From assembly GCA_902796815.1 (NCBI GenBank), contig CADBQL010000105.1, forward strand, positions 1 through 7,987: a stretch of 7,987 nt of DNA, in the 5' to 3' direction. A program made the translations under genes and the position numbers. Position 1 is the stretch's first letter; every line of letters starts with the position of its first letter. The stretch is from an uncultured Coriobacteriaceae bacterium. GTDB lineage: Bacteria > Actinomycetota > Coriobacteriia > Coriobacteriales > Eggerthellaceae. The notes under the pieces were generated by a model that was not told where the DNA came from, did no database searches, and saw only the letters and a program-made list of their open reading frames with translations. Shown here in pieces: positions 1 through 5,076 of this stretch.

Positions 1-16
1 CACAAGCCACCTTCGC

Positions 17-40
17 AAAAAACCCTCATTCACGAACGAG
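17..40 (-). terminator. Weak terminator-like hairpin with T6 downstream of the four-gene unit
   Basis: On the minus strand CTCGTT and AATGAG (35-40 and 25-30) can pair over 6 positions, one a G-U, around a CGTG loop, followed after two G residues by TTTTTT (17-22). The stem is short, so termination may be partial. It is the first T-run after the stop codon at 204. Confidence 0.4.
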
Positions 41-70
41 TTGTATTCCTGTTGCACTCCTGCCCGCACA

Positions 71-156
71 ATGAGTCGCGCCCCTGGGGCAAGACTCATC
101 GGCGGCAAACGGCTCGCGCCCCGGGAATGAGTCGCGCCCCTGGGGGCAAGACTCAT
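71..156. repeat. Two copies of the 29-bp palindromic repeat downstream of the ADP-ribosylglycohydrolase gene
   Basis: Copies lie at 71-99 and 127-156 (the second has one extra G in the right half of its core). Arms are ATGAGTC and GACTCAT around GCCCC-T-GGGGC, with CGG following, in the same orientation as the cluster at 4771-4935. Degenerate fragments sit between and after them (for example GGCTCGCGCCCCGGG at 111-125). The family thus flanks the four-gene unit on both sides. No T-run follows either hairpin. Confidence 0.85.
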
Positions 157-203
157 CGGGGAGAGGCTCATCGCGGGATGACAAGCATCCTCAGGAACAC
201 CCG

Positions 204-1010
204 CTAGAACAAGCACGACTCGATGAGGTCTTTTCCTCGCAACGTTTCGATCCAAGTGGTGGGTATGGCATCGTAGCCGTACACGATACCTGCAAGGGCG
301 CCGGCAACGCAGGCGGTAGTATCCGTATCGCCACCGAGATTGACCGCCGATAGCACGCATTCCGAATAGCTCTTCGTCCTGGCCAGACACCAAAAAGCCG
401 CATCGAGCGTGTCGAGCACGTAGCCACCCGAACGAACCAGATCGCGCGGCTTTTCCGAAGAAAACTCGTACTCGTCGAAGCCGGCGTCCGCAAGCGTGTC
501 CGCAACCGGCACGCCCGAAGCGAGGCGGCGCGCCACTTCAACGAAAACCACGCACGATTCCGTTGACGTCTTATGGGCGTGCGTGATAGAAGAAACCTCG
601 CGGATCTTTCCACGCCCAGCATCCACGAAGGCAAGCGGGACGATGCGCATGAGCGACCCATTGCCATTGTCGCGCTCCCCCTTCAAACCGTGCCCGCGCC
701 TCAAAGCGCGCGACACCGTAATGCCCCGGTCAAACACGATGCCATCGACGGCATAGGCGCCTTCGTCCATCCACCTCACAAAACGCTCACGCATGTCATG
801 CGTATCGACCTCGCCGCCGTTCACGCGCAGGCTGTCGCAAGTCGCAAGCATCATCGACGTATCGTCCGAAAACGTACCCGCTGGCTGGTGGTGCGTACCA
901 TATCCCACCATGTCCGTGCACGAGAACGTACCGCGCGCCTTGAACTCGAACGGGACGCCGAGCGCATCGCCTACCGCCGCACCGTACACCGCATCCCTCA
1001 AAATTGCCAC
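204..1010 (-). CDS. ADP-ribosylglycohydrolase (DraG/ARH family)
   Basis: With the GTG start at 1010 the protein has 268 aa, normal for the family, and begins like its relatives (AILRDAVYGAAVGDALG). It should hydrolyse ADP-ribose linkages on proteins or small molecules in the cytoplasm using two Mg/Mn ions. All signature motifs are seen: GDALG (14-18), FSDDT (47-51), NGNGSLMR (115-122), THAHK (143-147) and LGGDTDTTA (225-233). The SDD and DTD residues that hold the metals are intact, so the enzyme looks active; Ser in place of Thr before DD is common in the family. A longer form from GTG 1070 would overlap the TIR stop by 4 nt and add 20 residues; the AAAGGAG site favours the shorter one. It is the last gene of the unit. 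Next to a TIR NADase it could reverse or process ADP-ribose products, which is inference. The target (protein, DNA or free ADP-ribose derivative) cannot be told from sequence. Confidence 0.93.
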   Translation of the reverse strand: MAILRDAVYGAAVGDALGVPFEFKARGTFSCTDMVGYGTHHQPAGTFSDDTSMMLATCDSLRVNGGEVDTHDMRERFVRWMDEGAYAVDGIVFDRGITVSRALRRGHGLKGERDNGNGSLMRIVPLAFVDAGRGKIREVSSITHAHKTSTESCVVFVEVARRLASGVPVADTLADAGFDEYEFSSEKPRDLVRSGGYVLDTLDAAFWCLARTKSYSECVLSAVNLGGDTDTTACVAGALAGIVYGYDAIPTTWIETLRGKDLIESCLF

Positions 1011-1016
1011 GACATG

Positions 1017-1023
1017 CTCCTTT
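1017..1023 (-). promoter_or_regulatory. Ribosome binding site that decides the ADP-ribosylglycohydrolase start
   Basis: AAAGGAG on the minus strand lies 6 nt before the GTG at 1010. It is the strongest ribosome site near this gene and favours that GTG over the upstream in-frame GTG at 1070, which overlaps the TIR stop codon but has no comparable site. Confidence 0.6.
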
Positions 1024-1066
1024 CGCACGAAAAACACCGTCTTCTGTTTGGCTGCGTCCTTCACAA

Positions 1067-4042
1067 TCACCCAAGCTCAGCCGCGAGGGCTCCCTGCAAC
1101 GCAGCTGCGTAGAAAGAATCATCAGCCATGAGCGCGTTGAACGAGTCCCCGTACGCATCGAGCTGTTCCCCTTCAATCACCACATGGCAGGTTATCTTGG
1201 GCGCGTTCGTTTCGTAATCTTTTGTGCGCCAAAAACCGATTCGCGCCCTCTCATCCTGGAATTTTTCCTCATCAATCAGATATACGATCACGTCACCGAA
1301 CTCGGCGTGTTTATACCCAACTGCCTCGTAAATCTTCCGCGCCAAAGCCAAACCACGTTCAGGCAAGTCATCGTCGATGGGAAGATCAAGCCCCACCTTG
1401 AGCTTCGGCTGGTCAAAATGAACATCGCTCCCCGGTGCTACCTTTTTGACCGCCTCGACAATCTCGTCGTATTCAGCAAGATCTTCGATCTTTAGCATCG
1501 CATTCGCAAGCGGCATGCCGTTTTCGATAATCTGGCAACCCTCGTATGCGAGACCGTTTGGCATAAGGTTCCATGTCTCCATGCATGTGCGGAAAAACTC
1601 AAGCGGCACAAGCGAATTGCCGTCCGTAACCGACGTTCCGTCAACTGCCCTGATATCGTCGAATAACAACCCGCCAAGATCATCGGTTCCTCGATAGGTT
1701 CCCACAAGCACCGTGAAGCTATTGAGAAGAAACGATACCGAATCGCCTTCGGATAGATGAGACGAGAATTTGATGATGCCCTCAGTCGGCTTCGTCGCCT
1801 TCCCCGTCATGGAGCTTTTCCCTCTAACTGCGATACGCCAACCACCATCCGATAGCTGATCGAATTCGAACCTAGTCAAATCCAATTGCACCGCCACCTC
1901 ATGCCCGTCAAAGAACAGGCTGCAGCCGTCGATCCCGTGGCATGACGCTGCATGTATCTCACGAGCAAAAACCGAGTCCAACGAGGTCTCGATTACCGCG
2001 TAACGCTTCATCCCGCTACCCGCCATTGCTTCATCCAAATGGCCAAACGCATAGGGAATGTCCAAGGCGTCAAAGCGGCGCTTCAATCCCGTATCCATGT
2101 CGAGCTGGACGCCTTCGGCGATATCATCGGCGCTAGCATGCGTGCCGTTTGAGTATTCGAGCACGACGAGTTTTCCCGACAGCTCAGACGAAGGCACCTG
2201 ATTCTCACCCGCTGACGATTCGCTCCCAGGCGTTTCCCAATCGACGAGGCCGTCGAGCATCATCGTAAAAAGGAAGCCGTCCGAAAGCGCATCATGGGTG
2301 TAGTTGTACTCAACTACCTTGAGCAGGTTGGGGACCTTACCCTGACAATTGTCGACGAAAAGCACAGCGTTTCCATTGCGAATCACGCTGCCGTAATAAT
2401 AGTAGTTCGACGTGTACCCGACGTCCTGGGACACTGCGAGATCGTTTCCCCATTCGTCGAGCTTTTTGGCGTTCTTTTCCATGAATTCGTCGGTCAGCGT
2501 CATCCTCACGACTTTGTAATCTTCGGGAAAATCCTCATCGAACGCCGATGTGTCGAGGCCAGGAAGCGGCCCGTCTTCAATAGCAACGCTTTTGATGCAG
2601 CTGCGAGGCACCAGTATCGGCTCGGCGTCGCGCGAAGGCACGCCGTTTGCAGCCTTGCTCAGATACACCTCGATCGGCCTTACCAAATAACTGCACAACG
2701 CCTGCTTGACATCCAGATTGCCAAAGCTAGATTTGGGAAGCTCCACGATGTAGCGGCCAGAGTCTTCCGACCAGGCACACACGTCCTCACCTGCAAAAAC
2801 GTCGAATCGCTCCTTGACGGTAGCAAGATCGCCCTCCAAATCGACTTCGGAGGCGCTTTTCGATGGATTTGCACCTTGATCGGGTGAGAGGTTCGGGTTC
2901 GACGAGGATGACGAACTGGAACCCTGCGCCGCCCGCAAGTCTCCGCTCGACGAGGCGGGTGTCTTTGCCTTTCTTTCGAGGACGAGCTTCACCGTGTCGG
3001 CGGCAACAGGCTCCTCTGCATCTTGCCCACCGTCGGCACGATACGAACCTGTATGCTTGACATAGGCATTTTCGTATCCTGCAGCGACCACCTTTTCGAG
3101 CTGCGCTTCGGCCTCAGTTCTTGACGCAAAACAACCGGCCGAAACCGCATACCATTCGTCAGCGTTGAGATTCGACCAATCGCTCGTCTGGACAACAGTC
3201 GCGTCAAACCCGAGACCGGACAATTCATCGGATTGTTCCTTCGCGCTTTCTTGATCCTGGAACGCGGCAACCCATACGCCCCAGAACGGAGTCGTATCAT
3301 CGGAATGCGTTGAAAGCGCAGCAAAGGCTACCGCTGCGGCGATTAGGATTGCAGCGAACGTTGCGACAATGGCAATGGCCGCGCGTCGTTTTCGGCGCGT
3401 TGGAACGGGCTTCGCGGAACCGTTGCCAGCAGATGGAAACGTTGAGGCCTGATCGGGCGAAAACGCCGCTTCGGTGACGCGCCCCTCCTCAGAGGAGTGC
3501 CCTTCCTCGGCGCCTTCCGCCGCGCGATCGCCGCTCAGCGCCCTGCCCTCCCGTGCATTTGGGCTCTTCTCCCCTGGCGGGGTGAGCGCCGCGCCGCCCT
3601 CCACGGCGTCGGGGCACATCTTTGCTATGGCGCGCGCGAGATCGGGTGCGCAAGCTTCGGCAGAATCGTACTCCGCGCATTTGAGCGCTTGCAAACGCGC
3701 AAGCAAGGCCCTGGTCGCAACGGATTTTTCGCACTCCTCGAGCAACACGGGAATCGTAGGTTTATCGAGCGTTAACGCCTCGTTGAGCTCTTTTCGGCAG
3801 CTGTGCGAAACCTGCGAAGCCGACGAGACGAACGCAACAAAAACAGAGCACCTATCGAGATGGCCCTGGATTACCAGCGGCCATTCCTCGCCTGGGTCGA
3901 TGCCCTCGTCGTACCACACGCGAACGCCCGCACGCGCTAGGCCTTCGATAATTGGAAGAACGACCGCATCATCCTTATGGCAGTAGCTCGCGAACGCGAA
4001 TGCGCACGTGCCTTCGTATGCTTCCGTCCTGCCGCCTGCCAT
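1067..4042 (-). CDS. Membrane-anchored TIR-domain protein with external SPOR and SecD-like region (991 aa)
   Basis: Residues 12-145 form a TIR domain: AFASYCHKDD at the start, VWYDEGIDPGEEW (42-54), SVFVAFVSSAS (66-76) and SCRKELNEAL (81-90). E85 matches the position of the catalytic glutamate of NAD-cleaving TIR domains such as SARM1. A charged, disordered linker leads to RRKRR (216-220) and one membrane segment (221-243), so the TIR should face the cytoplasm. Outside follow a SPOR-like domain (252-332; FWGVWVAAFQDQESA, WYAVSAGCFASRTEA), which in known proteins binds denuded peptidoglycan, a Ser-rich spacer (364-396), and about 590 residues not clearly assigned. Within these, 407-436 and 509-540 resemble the SecD periplasmic domain (VKERFD, RYIVELP, then VVRMTLTDEF), and 651-684 seems to repeat the first motif. 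It starts 12 bp after the STAS gene; a GAGGAG lies 15 nt before the ATG. TIR and topology are well supported, SPOR fairly, SecD similarity tentative. Confidence 0.9.
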   Translation of the reverse strand: MAGGRTEAYEGTCAFAFASYCHKDDAVVLPIIEGLARAGVRVWYDEGIDPGEEWPLVIQGHLDRCSVFVAFVSSASQVSHSCRKELNEALTLDKPTIPVLLEECEKSVATRALLARLQALKCAEYDSAEACAPDLARAIAKMCPDAVEGGAALTPPGEKSPNAREGRALSGDRAAEGAEEGHSSEEGRVTEAAFSPDQASTFPSAGNGSAKPVPTRRKRRAAIAIVATFAAILIAAAVAFAALSTHSDDTTPFWGVWVAAFQDQESAKEQSDELSGLGFDATVVQTSDWSNLNADEWYAVSAGCFASRTEAEAQLEKVVAAGYENAYVKHTGSYRADGGQDAEEPVAADTVKLVLERKAKTPASSSGDLRAAQGSSSSSSSNPNLSPDQGANPSKSASEVDLEGDLATVKERFDVFAGEDVCAWSEDSGRYIVELPKSSFGNLDVKQALCSYLVRPIEVYLSKAANGVPSRDAEPILVPRSCIKSVAIEDGPLPGLDTSAFDEDFPEDYKVVRMTLTDEFMEKNAKKLDEWGNDLAVSQDVGYTSNYYYYGSVIRNGNAVLFVDNCQGKVPNLLKVVEYNYTHDALSDGFLFTMMLDGLVDWETPGSESSAGENQVPSSELSGKLVVLEYSNGTHASADDIAEGVQLDMDTGLKRRFDALDIPYAFGHLDEAMAGSGMKRYAVIETSLDSVFAREIHAASCHGIDGCSLFFDGHEVAVQLDLTRFEFDQLSDGGWRIAVRGKSSMTGKATKPTEGIIKFSSHLSEGDSVSFLLNSFTVLVGTYRGTDDLGGLLFDDIRAVDGTSVTDGNSLVPLEFFRTCMETWNLMPNGLAYEGCQIIENGMPLANAMLKIEDLAEYDEIVEAVKKVAPGSDVHFDQPKLKVGLDLPIDDDLPERGLALARKIYEAVGYKHAEFGDVIVYLIDEEKFQDERARIGFWRTKDYETNAPKITCHVVIEGEQLDAYGDSFNALMADDSFYAAALQGALAAELG

Positions 4043-4054
4043 AACGTATCGCGC

Positions 4055-4426
4055 TTACTCCTCGAATCTGAGCATCTTGTCGAGCTTCAGGCTGCTCAAC
4101 TCGCTTTTCACGTCATCTGAGCATCGGAAGAGAACCATCGAGCGGTGCGGCTTGCCATCGAAATACCGCCGCTGCACTTTTACGAGTTCCTCGCACGCCC
4201 TTCCCGCGATGAAGCTCGTATCCGACAAATCGAGTACGATATTATCGCTGACAAGGGATAACGTTATGAGTTCGTCGAGGAAATCATGGATTGCCTCTTC
4301 GGTAATCTTTCCCGAAACGGCCATGGTAGCCCGTGGCGGTCCGAACGTTTCTTCCATCGAGCACAACATCTCGCCCGATTTCCCGACTATCGTGAGGACG
4401 TCGCCATCTATCATGCGGGTCGTCAT
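4055..4426 (-). CDS. STAS-domain protein (anti-sigma factor antagonist-like), phospho-site serine absent
   Basis: A 123-aa single-domain protein. Residues 32-58 (ATMAVSGKITEEAIHDFL onward) and the strand-turn LDLSDTSFIAGRA (65-77) match the STAS fold of SpoIIAA/RsbV-type proteins, which bind anti-sigma kinases or act as signalling scaffolds in the cytoplasm. The usual loop F-I-D-S-S-G reads F-I-A-G-R-A, so the serine that partner kinases phosphorylate is missing; the protein may be a constitutive binder or work in a non-phosphorylated relay. The start chosen is ATG 4426, 13 bp after the 63-aa gene, with a modest GGGGCG site upstream. The open frame extends to a GTG at 4711, but that part overlaps the 63-aa gene and does not look like STAS. 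The TAA stop lies 12 bp before the TIR gene, implying one transcript. STAS assignment is good; the partner is unknown. Confidence 0.82.
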   Translation of the reverse strand: MTTRMIDGDVLTIVGKSGEMLCSMEETFGPPRATMAVSGKITEEAIHDFLDELITLSLVSDNIVLDLSDTSFIAGRACEELVKVQRRYFDGKPHRSMVLFRCSDDVKSELSSLKLDKMLRFEE

Positions 4427-4439
4427 GTCAATCGCCCCG

Positions 4440-4631
4440 CTACAAGTTGCTGGAATCGTCGCCTTGAGCATCCAATCGGTCGCGAAAAGCCGCGTAACCG
4501 CTCGCGGCGGAAAGCATCTCGAGCTCGTCGTCGTCCATTTCCTGAACGGCGTCGCCGAAAAACCGCTCGAAATCGTAATAGTCCTCGAGCATCGATTCGA
4601 TACTAGATTTCGGTCTGTTAACGTCCGGCAT
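4440..4631 (-). CDS. Small acidic protein of unknown function (63 aa), first gene of the STAS/TIR unit
   Basis: I do not recognise a family. The protein has about 17 acidic against 5 basic residues, no signal peptide and no membrane segment. Residues 10-42 look helical. A promoter at 4656-4684 and a strong ribosome site at 4636-4642 immediately precede it, and the STAS gene starts 13 bp after its TAG stop, so it is probably expressed and functionally tied to that gene. One odd point: residues 32-45 (MDDDELEMLSAASG) resemble the end of leader peptides of Nif11/NHLP type (ELxxVxGG), with a short 18-residue tail following, and an NHLM-like exporter lies just upstream. The double-glycine is missing (ASG instead), and the tail has no Cys and no Thr, so a precursor role is only a possibility. 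A small partner of the STAS protein is equally plausible. Confidence 0.7.
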   Translation of the reverse strand: MPDVNRPKSSIESMLEDYYDFERFFGDAVQEMDDDELEMLSAASGYAAFRDRLDAQGDDSSNL

Positions 4632-4635
4632 AACG

Positions 4636-4642
4636 CCCCCTT
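4636..4642 (-). promoter_or_regulatory. Ribosome binding site of the 63-aa gene
   Basis: AAGGGGG on the minus strand ends 4 nt before the ATG at 4631. It fixes the start of this short gene and argues that the small frame is real and not a shadow of the overlapping longer frame. Confidence 0.6.
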
Positions 4643-4655
4643 TTCTGTTGCTGCC

Positions 4656-4684
4656 ATTCTACTTGCGTTTTGAAGCCCTGGCAA
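4656..4684 (-). promoter_or_regulatory. Sigma70-type promoter for the 63-aa/STAS/TIR/ARH gene set
   Basis: On the minus strand a -35 box TTGCCA (4679-4684) and a -10 box TAGAAT (4656-4661) are separated by exactly 17 bp. Transcription would begin near 4648-4650, leaving a leader of roughly 20 nt before the ATG at 4631. The match and spacing are good, and no comparable site was noticed closer to the downstream genes, so this probably drives all four. Confidence 0.65.
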
Positions 4685-4770
4685 ACCCTCGCGTACCATA
4701 GCTGTATACACCGCCCGCGCGCGAGCATTACAAAATAGATTGCGCTATCAGGCATGCGAGCCATGCCCCA

Positions 4771-4935
4771 ATGAGTCACGCCCCTGGGGCAATACTCATC
4801 GGCATGCCGCCCCTCGCCCGTGAATGAGTCACGCCCCAGAATGAGTCGCGCCCCAGGGGCGAGACTCATCGGCGCGCCGCCCCTCGTGCAAATGACTTGC
4901 GCCCAAATGAGTCATGCCCCAGGGGCGAGACTCAT
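4771..4935. repeat. Cluster of 29-bp palindromic repeats: three full copies plus two half copies
   Basis: Full copies lie at 4771-4799, 4841-4869 and 4907-4935. Each is ATGAGTC, two variable bases, GCCCC, a central A or T, GGGGC, two variable bases, then GACTCAT (TACTCAT in the first copy), followed by CGG. Half copies are at 4824-4837 and, degenerate, at 4891-4904. The unit with its tail (a GGC..GCCG-like stretch followed by CCCTCG) recurs every 66-70 bp. All copies share one orientation, judged by the non-symmetric bases beside the core. No T-run follows, so they are not classical terminators; they resemble dispersed REP-type elements or protein-binding dyads. Confidence 0.85.
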
Positions 4936-4970
4936 CGGTGCGCCGTCCCATATCCGGCTGAGTTTCACAC

Positions 4971-5048
4971 AATTAACGCGCAAAAAATTCTTCACAATTT
5001 TTTCGACCTGGGGTTTTCCAATTGTGAAGATTTTTTTGCGCGTTAATT
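4971..5048. terminator. 78-bp near-perfect inverted repeat, probable bidirectional intrinsic terminator
   Basis: Arms 4971-4999 and 5020-5048 are complementary at 28 of 29 positions around a 20-nt loop. The inner 11-bp stem (AATTGTGAAGA and its complement) is followed by T6 on the minus strand and T7 on the plus strand, then by the GCGCGTTAATT outer arm. It lies 28 bp past the exporter stop codon. The T-runs on both sides fit an intrinsic terminator working in either direction and would separate the exporter from the next gene set. It is visibly more AT-rich than its surroundings. A small transposon remnant is the alternative, but I see no target-site duplication at its ends. Confidence 0.65.
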
Positions 5049-5069
5049 TCTTTTTTGCGCGGAAATTTC
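5032..5069. repeat. Tandem 19-bp duplication (2 copies, 17/19 identical)
   Basis: Positions 5032-5050 and 5051-5069 share TTTTTTGCGCG followed by AATTTC and differ only in the two bases between. The first copy is part of the right arm of the long inverted repeat, so the second looks like a duplication of that arm's outer end just after the exporter gene. A function is not apparent; it adds a third T-run near the terminator. Confidence 0.7.
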
Positions 5070-5076
5070 TTCTCAC

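Larger units (their letters stand above)
4632..5076. other. 445-bp intergenic region between the exporter and the STAS/TIR unit
   Basis: This stretch holds no convincing gene. From the exporter side it contains the tandem 19-bp duplication and the long inverted repeat (4971-5069), the palindromic repeat cluster (4771-4935), and a sigma70-like promoter with a Shine-Dalgarno site before the 63-aa gene (4636-4684). Open frames across it on either strand lack ribosome sites and run through the palindromes, so I treat them as chance. The region 4686-4770 shows nothing I recognise. Confidence 0.75.

Noticed and set aside
71..156. The palindromic repeats as intrinsic terminators or a CRISPR array.
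   Set aside because: No T-run follows the hairpins. Units are 56-70 bp apart with similar, not unique, spacers and degenerate halves, and there are no cas genes.
1067..1070. GTG at 1070 as the start of the ADP-ribosylglycohydrolase.
   Set aside because: The 4-nt overlap with the TIR stop is attractive, but there is no ribosome site, the added 20 residues are not family-like, and AAAGGAG precedes the GTG at 1010. It stays possible.
2294..2887. Long plus-strand open frames opposite the TIR gene and the exporter (also 573-1112, 5132-5725, 5893-6549).
   Set aside because: They are antisense to clearly conserved proteins, which explains their length in GC-rich DNA. None shows a recognisable motif or ribosome site.
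4055..4711. A 218-aa version of the STAS protein from a GTG at 4711.
   Set aside because: Its first 95 residues do not resemble a domain, run across the promoter and antisense-free 63-aa gene in another frame, and have no ribosome site. The STAS part begins at 4426.
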